From contig NZHC01000083.1 in assembly GCA_002689655.1 (NCBI GenBank), forward strand, positions 181,934 through 218,510: a stretch of DNA of 36,577 nt, read 5' to 3'. Shown here in pieces: positions 8,344-20,500 of this stretch. The position numbers and the translations under genes are program-made. Origin of the DNA: Rhodopirellula sp. Its GTDB lineage: Bacteria > Planctomycetota > Planctomycetia > Pirellulales > Pirellulaceae. The notes below the pieces were generated by a model. That model saw nothing but the letters and a program-made list of their open reading frames with translations, had not been told where the DNA came from and ran no database searches. How positions within the stretch are numbered: the stretch's first letter is position 1; each line of letters opens with the position of its first letter.

Positions 8344-9960
8344 TTAGACGGCGGCGATGCGGTTCTGCAACTCTGAGGCTAGGTCATTGAGGTGGATTCG
8401 ACTCTGCTCCAATGTATCCCGGTCTCTCACTGTGACCGTTTGATTCTCAAGCGTCTCGGTATCGACCGTGATGCAAAACGGGGTTCCAGCCTCGTCCTGA
8501 CGTCGGTAACGCCGGCCCACCGCACCCTTCTCGTCGTAAAATACCGTCATGTGCTGTTTTAGATTCCCGTAAATCTCCCGTGCAACTTCCGGCATGCCAT
8601 CTTTTTTCACTAATGGGAATACCGCCGCTTTGATCGGCGCGATTCGTGGGTTTAGTCGCATCACAGTGCGAGTCTGCATCTTGCCCTTTTCGTCAGGAGC
8701 TTCATCCTCGGTGAATGCTTCGCAGAGAAACGCTAGCACTCCACGGTCCGCACCGGCTGATGGTTCAATGACATGCGGAACAAATTTCTCACCTCGGATT
8801 TCATCACGATAGCTCAGGTCTTTGCCACTTCCGCGGTATTTCGGTTTTCCATGTTCATTAAGTTCGACCGTCATCGGGCTGGTTGATGGGTCCAGTTTGC
8901 CTTCCATGTGGCTGCGAAGATCGAAGTCACCTCGATGGGCAATTCCCTCAAGTTCGCCATATTCTCCCTTTGGCAGGAAAGGGAATGCGTACTCGATATC
9001 GGCCGTGCCGACACTGTAATGGGCAAGTTCTTCTTGATGATGCTCTCGCATGATCAGCGAATCACTGGATAAGCCGAGAGAGATATACCAGTTCAGTCGG
9101 CGGTCACGCCAGTAGCGGTACCATTCCTGGGACTGGCTGGGGTGGCAGAAAAACTCAATTTCCATCTGTTCGAATTCACGCGAGCGGAAGGTGAAGTTTC
9201 TCGGGGTGATTTCGTTGCGAAAGCTCTTGCCAATTTGTCCAATTCCAAAGGGAATACGTACTCTGCTGCTATCGAGAACATTTTTGAAATTGACAAAAAT
9301 CCCCTGAGCAGTCTCGGGCCGCAGGAAAGTAGCATCCTCTTCACCTCCAAGAGCACCCAGGGTCGTCTTGAACATCAGATTGAACTCGCGTGGTTCGGTA
9401 AGCGTGTCCAGATTCTTGGCATCAGGAGCCAATACTTCGGTGGTGGAATCAAGTTTGTCCAAGGTGATGGATTCATCACCGACCGTGATCTTGTCAGCAT
9501 CTTTGTTACGAAGACGAAAAAACTTCATGCCTCGCCTTCGGACGTCGTCGAGTTCGTTCTCAATGTCAGCCAACGTGGATACAAAGATTTTCCTGTCTTG
9601 ATATTCCACCCATCGGCCACGGACTTGATCAAAGCGATATCGTTTTTTCGATTCTTTGCAGTCGACCATGTGATCATGAAAAAGGTCGTAGTGGCCACTG
9701 CATTTCCAGACCTGTGGATGCATGATGATCGTGCAGTCCAAACCCACCATTTCAAAGTTGGAGGGGGCGGCGTCTGGGGTAAGCAACTCGTTGTGCCCGG
9801 CAATCATGTCCTGCCACCATGCTTCTTTGAGGTTGCGTTTCAGCTCAACCCCCAACGGCCCGTAGTCCCAACAACCCTGCACACCGCCATAAATTTCGCT
9901 GGATTGAAACAGAAAGCCACGTCGCTTGCAGAGCGACACAATTTTTTCCATCGACTTCAT
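8344..9960 (-). CDS. glyQS: Glycine--tRNA ligase, alpha2 (single-chain) type
   Basis: This class II aminoacyl-tRNA synthetase charges tRNA(Gly) with glycine in the cytoplasm. The N-terminus has the family block IVSLCKRRGFLFQSSEIYGG with YGPLGVELKRN. Motif 2 is visible in FRNEITPRNFTFRSREFEQM and motif 3 in EPSAGADRGVLAFL. The C-terminal anticodon-binding domain starts near LNPRIAPIKAAVFPLVKK and includes GRRYRRQDEAGTPFC. The length of 538 residues fits the homodimeric type found in archaea, eukaryotes and some bacteria, not the split GlyQ/GlyS tetramer. An ATG three codons in (9951) is an alternative start. No Shine-Dalgarno sequence is obvious. The gene converges on the photolyase gene, with 109 bases between the two stop codons and no clear terminator there. 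Confidence 0.95.
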   Translation of the reverse strand: MKSMEKIVSLCKRRGFLFQSSEIYGGVQGCWDYGPLGVELKRNLKEAWWQDMIAGHNELLTPDAAPSNFEMVGLDCTIIMHPQVWKCSGHYDLFHDHMVDCKESKKRYRFDQVRGRWVEYQDRKIFVSTLADIENELDDVRRRGMKFFRLRNKDADKITVGDESITLDKLDSTTEVLAPDAKNLDTLTEPREFNLMFKTTLGALGGEEDATFLRPETAQGIFVNFKNVLDSSRVRIPFGIGQIGKSFRNEITPRNFTFRSREFEQMEIEFFCHPSQSQEWYRYWRDRRLNWYISLGLSSDSLIMREHHQEELAHYSVGTADIEYAFPFLPKGEYGELEGIAHRGDFDLRSHMEGKLDPSTSPMTVELNEHGKPKYRGSGKDLSYRDEIRGEKFVPHVIEPSAGADRGVLAFLCEAFTEDEAPDEKGKMQTRTVMRLNPRIAPIKAAVFPLVKKDGMPEVAREIYGNLKQHMTVFYDEKGAVGRRYRRQDEAGTPFCITVDTETLENQTVTVRDRDTLEQSRIHLNDLASELQNRIAAV

Positions 9961-10115
9961 AATGATTCAGTGGTTGAGCTTGGGTGAAGCTGGTGCGGTC
10001 GTTATTTCCCGCAAAATTTAGAGGTTTTGAAGCTGCCGTCGTAGGCCAGCAAACCTCACGAAGATGATTTTAGAGGACTGGTTTTCGTCAGTCTGAATAA
10101 GGGCGAATCTCAAAC

Positions 10116-10133
10116 GCCCTCACCGGTGAGGGC
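10116..10133. repeat. Perfect 18-bp palindrome GCCCTCACCGGTGAGGGC
   Basis: The sequence GCCCTCACCGGTGAGGGC equals its own reverse complement. It lies between the end of the TPR lipoprotein gene and the start of glyQS, both on the minus strand. As RNA it could form a strong GC hairpin, but the T-run after it is short (GTTTG on the minus strand), so it is a weak intrinsic terminator at best. It could equally be a binding site for a dimeric regulator upstream of glyQS. Confidence 0.75.
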
Positions 10134-10208
10134 TGCGATCGATCAGAGATTTATCTGTTGATCAGGAGGGCGATCAGCATCAGGGTTGCTGGCAATCAAC
10201 CAGAGGCT

Positions 10209-11027
10209 TTAGTACCTGTTCAAAAAGCCACCCCCGTACGCAGGGGCAGCAATTTGCGCTTGACCGGGTGGCGTCGCGGACTGGGCATTTCCACTGATTT
10301 GGTGGTTGAGCTTGGCGACTTCAGCAGCAGCCATTGGTTGGGCAGGGTTGATTGCAAGGCTCTGTTGGTAGTTTTGTAAGGCTTGCGGCAGGTCACCGGA
10401 CTGCTGCCGCAGTTTCGCGAGTGCGAGCCATGCCCGAGGGTTATTTGCGTCCTTTTGAACGGCATCTTCAAGATATTTCATCGCCGTATCGGGATCATTG
10501 GCTTCTTCATAAAGCCTAGCCAATTCGATTCTGGCTTCCGCACTGGTCGGATTCTGGGTGGCCCAGTTTTTCATGAGCGCAAAGGCGCGGTCGTTGCGGC
10601 CTGTATCGACGAGCAGTACAGCCAGGCCTCTGTGGCACTCTAGGTGATTTGGGTCGTGGTCGAGGCATTGATTGTAGAGTGACTCAGCTTGAGTCAGCAT
10701 GCTCTGATCGCCTCGCTGGTTCCCCAGACGGTGGGTTGTGGCCGCAAGGTTGTAATAACCGTCAGCGTTTTGTGGATCGGTAGCAATTACCTTTTGGAAT
10801 CGCTGCAAAGCTGAAGTGTATTGGCCTTGCTCATAAAGCTGGGTGCCGGTTGTGTTGTGTCCACTGGCCGCCCATTGGCATCCTGCAGCTGTTAAAAGCA
10901 AGGTTGCGGGCAAGACATGGACAAAAATTCTGAAAGACGCCCGGATCTGTGCTCGATTTACCCATCGGCTGCCGAAGGTATTAAGTGAGCCGGAGGTTCG
11001 TTGACGAACTAGGTTCTGCAGGGCCAT
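10209..11027 (-). CDS. TPR-repeat lipoprotein
   Basis: The ATG at 11027 has AGGAAG upstream and gives 272 residues. The frame is open to 11147, but the added part has no signal character. A long basic N-region is followed by a hydrophobic stretch and the lipobox LTAAGC, so Cys50 is predicted to be lipidated and the rest to face the periplasm. About five tetratricopeptide repeats follow, for example EQGQYTSALQRFQKVIATDP and GDLPQALQNYQQSLAINP. These are helical hairpins that usually bind other proteins. The C-terminus is Pro/Ala/Gly-rich. Planctomycetes have many such lipoproteins of unknown role. It is a minus-strand gene upstream of glyQS, but the 248-base gap argues against a tight operon. 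Confidence 0.85.
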   Translation of the reverse strand: MALQNLVRQRTSGSLNTFGSRWVNRAQIRASFRIFVHVLPATLLLTAAGCQWAASGHNTTGTQLYEQGQYTSALQRFQKVIATDPQNADGYYNLAATTHRLGNQRGDQSMLTQAESLYNQCLDHDPNHLECHRGLAVLLVDTGRNDRAFALMKNWATQNPTSAEARIELARLYEEANDPDTAMKYLEDAVQKDANNPRAWLALAKLRQQSGDLPQALQNYQQSLAINPAQPMAAAEVAKLNHQISGNAQSATPPGQAQIAAPAYGGGFLNRY

Positions 11028-11389
11028 TTTTCGTGTCTTCCTGACGCGTGTGGCATTCGTGTACCTGAAAATAGTGTTCTTATGTTCACTTTTTTCTGGG
11101 TGCGTTTTATCCGATTTGAAGGATCGATAGCTTTCGGACGTTATCAACCCAGCGTCAAACCTTGCAAGACCGGAACTTTTACCCCGAGTCAGCCGTCAAA
11201 CACCGCTGGAGCGAGGTATTGCCCGAATACCACATACAACCGCGCCAAACCGACCTAACCCCAGTACCACAGACGATTTCTGTTGCTAAATCACACTGTC
11301 TAACTACACTCCGAAGCTGGTTTCGGCTCCGGAATCCGTTAACTAATTTGATGATGTAATGATCGTCTTTTTTGAATAAATATCCCGTT

Positions 11390-11407
11390 GGGCACTATTT
11401 GGTGCCC
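11390..11407. repeat. Inverted repeat GGGCAC-N6-GTGCCC
   Basis: Two perfect 6-base arms (11390-11395 and 11402-11407) flank the loop TATTTG. It sits 16 bases upstream of a TATAAT box and about 110 bases before the ATG of the giant gene, overlapping the place where a -35 box would be. This position is compatible with an operator. There is no T-run directly after the second arm, so it does not look like a terminator for plus-strand transcripts. Confidence 0.5.
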
Positions 11408-11429
11408 CTCAGGACCCGAATTTTATAAT
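11399..11429 (+). promoter_or_regulatory. Possible promoter of the giant surface-protein gene
   Basis: A perfect -10 box TATAAT occupies 11424-11429. The best -35 candidate, TTGGTG at 11399-11404, is only a partial match with a long 19-base spacer and overlaps the inverted repeat. The -10 lies about 90 bases before the ATG. Planctomycete promoters are poorly characterised, so this is tentative. Confidence 0.35.
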
Positions 11430-11517
11430 GAGGCAACTTCGCCGCGCAGGGATGGCAGCGGAGATGTTTAACACGATTGCCAATTGAATTTGGCACCTTG
11501 AATACAGAGGCTGCTTG

Positions 11518-14500
11518 ATGACTCTCCGTGACTCGAGTGTTCGCAACGTTCTCCGCAAAGGCGACCGCAAATCCAGCGGGCGACTTCGTGATAAGCGTCG
11601 CCGTATGGAACGACGTCTATTGTCGGAATCGCTGGAACAACGGCAACTGCTGGCAGGTCCAGAAGTATCCGGGATCCAGCCCAGCGAGGGCGCCTTGCTT
11701 GGCGAAGGCACTGTTCTGAGCGTTTCGCCGCGCGAACTGATTTTTCAGTTCGACGATGAAGCCAATTTGGATAGCAGCACATTATCTGCAATCCGGATCA
11801 CTCAAGCAGGGGACGGTGGCGCTTTTGACTCAGCGACCGCGATCAGCGACTTGGGTACTCAGAACGCACTGAGTGTGGAATTCCGAGCTGTGGAAACAGG
11901 TGTCATTGGTAATGGGATTGAAGTGGAGTTCACTTCCAATCCATTATCCTTGGTTACCACTCCCTCAATAACTGTCACAAACCGTGTCGTTGCAATCGAA
12001 GTCAGCAGCAATCCTGCCGCTGAGACAACGATGCAGGACTTGATTTCGTCAGTTTCGAATGACGCTTCTGCTTCGGCTCTGATTGAAGTGATTCAGGTGA
12101 CTGGGTCTTCGCTTTCGCCATTTGGACAACAGATCGGAAGTGGCCTAAATCTGACTCTTCAAGGGGCGAATTCTGCTGAGGCGGTAACCGACTTTGGAAC
12201 CAACGGCGATGTGCAGGTTCGTTTTGTCGCTCAGGAGCCTGGTCCAGGCGGTTTGGGGACTGAGCTGATTTTTGAGCAGCGCAATTTTGGAGGCCCTGCG
12301 TTTCCCGTGATTGTCGTTAATGGCAGTTCAATTCGTGTGCAGCTCAATAGCACTCCGGGTAATGAAACAACGGCTCAGGAATTTCTTTCGTCGATCAGCA
12401 ATGATCCAGCGGCCTCGCAGTTAGTGTCGGCTTCGTTGCAGCAGGGCAACGATCAAACTTTGATTGGTGCGTCTCTTGCATTACCTGGTGTTCTGACACT
12501 GACGGGTGTTGCGGATCTTGCGGTCGAGCCAGGTTACATCGGTTTTGGTAATTCATCTCGGGAAGTCGTTTTCCGATTTGCGGAGCCGCTTGAGGATGAC
12601 CTTTATCAGATTGATATTTCTGGCAGTGGTGCGGGAGCACTGCGAAACCTTGACGGTGAGTTGTTTCAGGATGGTGTTGACTTCAGTCAGCAGTTCAGCG
12701 TGAATCTTGGGCCGAAGGTTGCAGCTGTTGTTCCAGAGCCGGTCAAGCGGGCCGCAAATGGTGACTTGGAGCCCGCTGTTGGTCAGATAGAAATCTACTT
12801 CAATAACGACAAGCTCGATCCAGTTCGAGCGGTTGACCCGAGCTTCTATGCGCTGATTTTTACGCGGGATACCGTCAACAATACAGACGATGTTCTCGTC
12901 CAACCTGACAGCGTTACTTACAAAAGCACCACCAACGTCGTCACTCTCGATTTTGGGAGGCCCCTATCACGGATCACTCACCCAAGTGATCCTGCCGTTG
13001 GGTTTCTGACCGGCGCAGCCAGGTTACGCGTGGGCTCGGATGTCGCGGCGGATCCAGGGGCAACTGATGGGTCGCCTTACGTCGCGCCATTGGAATTTGC
13101 TTTGGATCCTGCGACAGAGGAACCCGGTGATTCCTTCGCGACAGCTTTTGATATTTCAACTGTCCTGCCTGGAGCGGTCAGTTCCACGACGACGACTTCG
13201 GTGCGTCTGTCAAGTGAAATTTACAACGCAACACCATTTGAATTGGACTTGCCTGGACCCGATGTGGATGGTGTACGAGAGATTCGTGAGGACGATCCGT
13301 CGCGACTCGAACGTACTGTACCATTGGACTACCTCCGCAACGGTGCCGACGCTGTCGACGGCATCTCAGTCATGCAGTACGACTTCGTTTCTTCATGGCT
13401 TGGTGACGATCCCACGGCACTGGGGATTGAGGAAGATCGCACCTATTTCAGCGTGATCAGTGAGCAGCAAAAAGAACGCATTCGTGAGGTAATGACTCAA
13501 TACAGTGAGTATTTGGGGATCAGCTTCATTGAAGTCGAGGGTGCACCCACTAGTGAAGCGTTCATGTCAATCGCCGTGGGTGACCTCTACGGTGCTGATG
13601 AAACGGCTACTAGCGGTGATGGTGGTTTGGCGGTTGCAACACGCGATCGTAATGGCGATGGTATCGATGATCTTGCTGTCATGGATTTTCAGGATTTCGA
13701 TGAGTCGGTTGACGACGCGTTTGGCGGTGAATTTTTCCGTGGAGGAATGTTTGCGGTGGGGCAATTGCTCGGCTACGGCTACGCCGATGATTTGCCCCAA
13801 CCAGTGACCCAAAGTTCTGATTTTATATTCAGTCCGGGCACAGACAACGAAGCGGCTTTTCCGAGCGTTGCTGATATTGTCCATGGTCAATATTTGTACC
13901 GGCCTGACAGTACAGACATCGATTTGTATCGTTTCGACCTGCCAGCCAGCGGCTCGCTCTCGGTTGAAACCATCGCGGAGCGACTTGGTAACCCAAGTTT
14001 GCTCGATTCCGTCCTGCGAGTCTATCAACTGGGGGCAGACGGTGCATTTGAAGAAGTCGCTTCCAATGATGACTACTTCAGCAATGACTCGTTGGTCGAT
14101 TTAGAAGTGAACGCAGGCACGTACATGATTGGTGTCAGTGCACGTGGAAATGCGAGTTACGATCCGACGATTGAGGGAACCGGATTTGGTGGTCTGACGG
14201 AGGGTAGTTATGAATTATTGCTGGATTTCCGTCCCAATCTCTCCAGCGGACTGACGGACACAACCGGGGTTGCACTTGATGGCGATGGAGATGGCAGACC
14301 AGGAGATGTCTTTAATTTCTGGTTTGTTCCCAGTGATGTGAATGACACTCTGTATGTTGATAAGGCAGCGACTTCGGCATCGGGCAATCTCGGTACCGTT
14401 AACAATCCATTCCGGGAAATTGACCAAGCTATTGCTGCAGCTACTGAGGGTACGACCATTCGTGTGCTGGGTAATGGTGGTGTCGATGGTCAGATGGAAA

Positions 14501-17500
14501 CGCTGACGGATAACTACAGTTATCAGATTGGATACACGACCAATGGCATGCCTTTACCTGACGGGACGACATTGGATGTTCCCAAGGGTGTGCGTTTAAT
14601 TATCGATTCCGGTGCCATCCTGAAAATGAGCCGAAGCCGTCTTGGTGTTGGCAGTGCGTCACTTGAAGACCAAAGTGGTGCTTCGTTGCAAGTCTTGGGA
14701 ACGCCTTCGATCATCACTTCTGCGGGCTTGCCTGCCCGTGATGAATTTAATGTTGTCATTCCTGGCAGTGTTTTCCTGACAAGCATCAACGATGACTCCA
14801 TCGGGAATGGAAATACGACGGGCTCCAACCCCATCGCCGGCGAATGGGGAGGCATTGATCTGCGAGGAGATTTGGACAGTCAGGACGAGTCGCGTCGTAA
14901 TCTTGAAGATGAAGGGGTGTTCCTCAATCATCTTCAGCATGTTGATATCCGGTACGGTGGTGGTCAGGTCTTGATCGGCGGACAGTCGGTAGTGGTGTCA
15001 CCTATCGATATGGCAGTCACCCGACCCACGATTATCAATTCATCTGTCACTGAAAGTGCAGACGCTGCGATTGCTGCAACACCTGATACCTTCACTGAGA
15101 CTCGCTTCACTGCTCCTTCTTACCAAGCTGGCGGTGCGTTTAGTCCGGACTACGATCGCGTTGGTCCCCACATTTGGGGAAATACCGTTGTCGATAATAC
15201 GATTAACGGTTTGTTTGTTCGCGTTCGTACCCGTGCCGGTGATGTTCTTGAGACGATCTCTAGCTCGGCACGTTTTGATGATGGCGATATTCCTATTGTA
15301 CTGACGGAAACGCTACAAATTGAGGGCACGCCTGGCGGCCCAGTGCTTCAGTCTACAGCACCCTCGTCTTTGCTGGTTCGGTTGAGTGATACACCAGTCG
15401 GTGATGTTCCCGCCGGTACCTATCAGTATCGTATTACGAATGTAGACTCAGCAGGTTTGGAATCGGCTTCTAGTTTGGCAACCGTTTCCATTGACTTGGC
15501 TGACACTGCGGGTATTCAACTGGATCAGTTGCCTGCGGTGAGCAGTGGAAGTGGCTATGTCGGAAGACGGCTTTATCGTGCCGAGGTCGTAGGAGACATC
15601 GTTGGAGACTATTTGCTTGTTCAGGAATTAAATGCGACGGACACTGTCGCAGTTGATCGAGCTGCTTCAGGTACGACGGTATTGTCGACCGAGGCAAGCG
15701 TCCTGCGGAGTCGGCTTGATGCAAGCTTGACGATTGATCCCGGGACCGTGGTCAAAATCGACGGATCGCGAATTGAAGCTCGGTTTGGTGGCAACTTGAT
15801 TGCTGAGGGAAATCCAGGTGTCCCCGTGGTCTTCACTTCACTGGAAGATCAGCGATACGGTGGAGGCGGTACTTTCAACACCAATGATCGCCCTCAAGAA
15901 GCTACTCTGTCACCTGGCGACTGGGGTGGAATCTACATCGGCCACGCGGGTTCAGCCAGCATTGATCAAGCGGTTATTGCCGGTGCAGGTGGTACGACAC
16001 GGATCGAGGGTGGATTTGCCTCCTTTAATGCCATTGAGGTGCAGCAGGCAGACTTGCGACTTGCCAACACACGGCTCGAATTGAATGCCGATGGACGTGC
16101 GCAACCCAATGGAGATCGAGTTGGCCGGGCTGACAATGGAGACGCAACGGTGTTTGTGCGTGCCGCGCAGCCAGTCATCGTTAACAATGAATTCATCGAC
16201 AATGATGCCGCGGCTATTTCTGTCGATGTCAATTCCTTTTCTGCGTCAGAGGTTTTTGATTCAGGACGCGCGACGGGTGAAATTGATGCAACGGTTGTTG
16301 CAGGGAACTCAGGTCCCCTGATTGAGGGAAATGAAATTCAGGACAATGAACTCAATGGAATGATTGTTCGTGGTGGGCAGTTGGCAACCTTGGGCGTGAT
16401 GGATGATGTTGACATCGTTCATGTGGTGCGAGATGCCATTGAGGTTCCCAATAAACATATTTTCGGTGGTTTGCGACTTGAGAGTGATGCTCGTGGGAGT
16501 CTCATTGTCAAGTTTGAGAGTGCTGAGAATGAGAATGCCGGGTTGGTGATTGGTGGCTCCTTACTGAGTGGTGATGACGAGTTCCGGGATATTTCCGACC
16601 GAATCGGTGGTAGCTTGCAACTACTCGGGCACCCTGATTTCCCTGTTGTCCTGACGACATTGGCGGATGACACCGTGGGTGCCGGATTCACGCTTGATGG
16701 CAGAGCGCAACGCGATACCAACGGTGATGGTATTGCCTTTGATGATTTGGCCAATCAGGGCGTGGGTGGTCTGCCTACTCTGCCCACTGGTCCTGAAGTC
16801 AATCGAGGACTGACAATCGATAATGACGTTGACATTAATTTGCCGGGTTATTTCGAGGCAACCATCGCAGACGCGGGTGATGTTGGCTCCTCGGGTGTAA
16901 CCGTCGAGGATCTTTCAACTAGCACCATTTTGATAAGCCAGGATTACATCTTTGCCTACAACACATTTGTCACAACGGCGACTGGTGTTGAGAGGCTTAG
17001 TGCGACGACGATCACGCAACCGGCAACATTGGTTGCCGATGATGTTGTTGAGAGCCAGGGAACGTTTGCAGGGCCCAATGGTCTCGTTTCTTGGACTGCG
17101 ACTTCATTGTTTGAAAATGGAGTCAGCCGGTTGGTGACGACTCTCGACTTTGATAGTGGGCAAGCAACGCTGGGTGATATCCAGGTGGTTTCCTATCTTG
17201 ACGAGGACGTTGAGGGCATTTCGGACGACATTCTTGTCACCACGGGAATACCCGGAGCTGATGGGTTTCGTGCATTCACGCTTGACTCACTGAGAAGAAT
17301 TGGATTCTCGCAGGGCGGGCACTACATTGAGGATGGAATCAACCTGGTAAACGCAACTTATACGGGTTGGGCTGCAGATCAGTTTCCCGAGCTGCAAACG
17401 TCCATCGCGGCTGGGACGCAGACTTACAGCATTGCCGGCGAGATCGATCTTGATGATCTTCCAGCGAGTGCAGATCCAGTTTTCGGACAGCAGTTTGGTC

Positions 17501-20500
17501 CCAACGATATCACCACCGCGTTCGCTTGGAACACTGATGTTATCTCTACGACAGCACGAGTCACCACATTTCTTGAGCTGTTGTCACGCGACCCAGCGGT
17601 AGCGCCACCGTTGTTCGACTTTGAAGCAGGGCTTTGGGATGGTGTCGTGGTACGCGAAGGTGCTGACGACCGTAATGTCGCAGCATTCGCTGAAAGTGAG
17701 CCTGTTCGTTCTGGATTTGTCGACACCAACGCCATTCCAGCACAGTCGCAGTTCCTCGGTGAAATTGCACCGAATCTTCAGTCAGGCGACGAGAATCGTC
17801 GGCTTGGCTTTATCGTCAACGGTTCCGTGTCTCAACGTGATGACCTTGATGTCTATTCCTTCGTGGCTGAGAGTGGAACGGAAGTTTTCCTTGACATTGA
17901 CATGACTGGTAACCAGTTCGATTCTGTGATCGAACTCATCAATGCCAATGGTGCTGTGCTGGCGTCTTCCAACGATTCGATTCTTGCCGAGACAGATGAG
18001 TCCGCTGTTTACACTGACTCATCGATTACACCAGAATCAGCTCAGCCGTTGTCCGTTGTCAGCCAGCCGCTGCCGGTTCAACGACTAACGATTGATCACA
18101 CGATTGCTGATGCGACTGATGGTGAATTGCTTCTCACGCTGTCCGGTTTTGAAGATGCTATTCCAGTTTTAGTAGAAGATTTTCAAATCAATCCTGCTGC
18201 GGCTGTGCAAGCGGCACTGGTGGCAGCCTATCCGAATGAGTTGGGTACAACCCTCTGCACGTTGTTAGAACGGGAAGCGACGGATGATTTCGTTGTGCAG
18301 TTGGAATTTGATGGTCAGCAGTTCACCGCTGATACGTTGCCACAAATTACGGTGGATGGCAGTGGTGTCATTGGTGCGGTAGTCACGGGAAGTGCTGCGG
18401 AGACACTGTTGCTTTCGCAGTTGCAGGATGATTACAGCACAAACGTGAGAGACGCTGGCTTCCGAGTACGATTGCCGGGAGAGTTGGGTACGCGAAATCT
18501 TTACCATGTTCGCGTACGAAGTAGTAACACTACCGATCCTCTCGATTTTGCAACTCTGAATAATCCCTCAATGGTTCGTGATGGATTAACGTTCGGTAGT
18601 TATGAAATGCAAATCCGATTGCAGGAGGGAAATGAGCGTGCAGGCACACAGATTCGTCTGTCGGATGTTCGTTTCGCAACGACTGGATTGCAAATCATTG
18701 GTCAGCCACTGCACTCGCCATTGCTGGGCGAAGATTATGAAACTGCAGCAAATAATGATTCATTAGCTCAAGCACAGCCGCTGGGCCTGCATAACGTTGC
18801 TGGTGATCTTGTTGCTGCGAGTGGGCCTCTGCAAAGCGATCAGCTCGCAAAATCGTTCTCAGGAACGATCGATTCGGCAACTGATGTAGATTGGTACCGT
18901 TTCGATGTGACCTATGAGAACATCACGCGTGATAGCGCTGCGCTTTATCTCTCGACCGTATTCGACCTGGATTATGCAAGTGGCTACGCCCGTGCGGACA
19001 TGGCACTGAATGTGTTCAACGCGCAAGGTCAGTTGGTGTTGACAGGTGGCGACAGCAATATTGCTGAAGATTTGCCAGTGCCGTCCGAGAGTAATAGTAC
19101 CGACGATCTCTCGCGTGGAAGCGCGGCCGTTGAAGATCCATTCATTGGTGCAGCGGAACTTGCTGAAGGAACGTATTTTGTTTCTGTATCCAATCAACAG
19201 CAGGTCCCGCAACCGCTTGATCAGTTCTTTGATGCCAACAGCCTGAATCCACTCCTGCGTCTCGAGCCGATTGACTCTGTCAAGCGAATTGTTGAGGACC
19301 GTATCGGAACTGTGGGCGGTGGTACCGGCGACAATACCGAAACCCCGCTTTTGTTCGAAAATACATCAATTCAGAAACATTCGTTTGATGACACTTTGGT
19401 TTACGTGAACACGGCGACGGGATTGCTGCTGGTGAATCCTGCTACTGGTGTGCAGTATGGAACGGTTGGTGGACTCGGTGATCGGATCGATGACATCGCA
19501 TTCCGGGCCAACGGTGAACTTTTCGGATATACGGAAACGGGTGGTACAGACGATTCAACTGAATACGTTCGGATCGATACTGGTGATGGGTCACTTGCCG
19601 TTATCGGCTTGACTGGGATGGAGACAAGGCATCGTGGGACCGATCCAGAAGAAACGCTACTGACCGAAGTCAGCAATGATGGTTTTCAGGTTAATGCGAT
19701 CAGTATCCGTGATTTTCAAGGTGTAGAGCGAGGCTTCCTTGTTGGTGAACGTGCTGCCCCGCCGCAACTGGGCTTGGACTACATCACCAATATTCTCTAC
19801 GAGTTTGATGATGCGACCGGGGAAATTCTCGGGCAGACAGGGGATATCCCGGTAACTGATGCTGGTGCTGGTACGGTCCCACGGGAAATAGGGCAAATCA
19901 ACACATCGCCCAACAGTATTTTTGCCAATCAGTTGGGTATCTCCAACGCTACCGAAGTGGGTAGCAATGGCGTAGCTGTTCCAAGCTTGGTGGATGGAGA
20001 TTTCTTCACTCTATCCAATGTCACTGAATTCGTGACATTTGAGTTTGATCAGTCTTACACTCTTTTTGCGGATGGATCTCAGCCAGTCCGCGATGGCGAC
20101 GCTGTGGTTGTTGATGGTGTGAAATTCGAGTTCGAAACGGCTCAGCGTTTGCAATTGTCTGAGGTTGCTCCCACTGGCTTGCTTAGCGAAGGAACCACGA
20201 TCAGCATTGAGGGTGCTGAAGGCATCGTGACCTTTGAGTTTATACGACTCGGTGATCCGGCTGAGGGTAATGTTGGAGTCACGATTGTCGACTCACTCGG
20301 AGTACCGCTCACGGCTGATGAGATCACGTTGGATCTTGTGAATCAAATCAATATTAATCTGCCCGATCTCGCTGCGGTCGCGTTTGATAGCGAAGTTCAC
20401 TTTTCTGAGCCAGCAATTTCTTTGAATACGCTCGGCGCCGGTGTCAGCATTCTGGGGTCAGATGGTTTGACCGATCCCGCGGCGAAAGCTGTCTCCGTGT

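Larger units (their letters stand above)
11028..11517. other. 490-bp intergenic region upstream of the giant gene
   Basis: No convincing coding region was found here on either strand. It separates the divergent TPR lipoprotein gene and the giant surface-protein gene and should hold promoters for both. It contains the perfect GGGCAC/GTGCCC hairpin and a TATAAT box listed separately, and a T-rich stretch near 11365-11375. The remainder shows nothing recognisable. Confidence 0.6.

Noticed and set aside
9142-9987. 281-codon plus-strand frame opposite glyQS
   Set aside because: The minus strand encodes an unmistakable glycyl-tRNA synthetase; the antisense frame has no family features.
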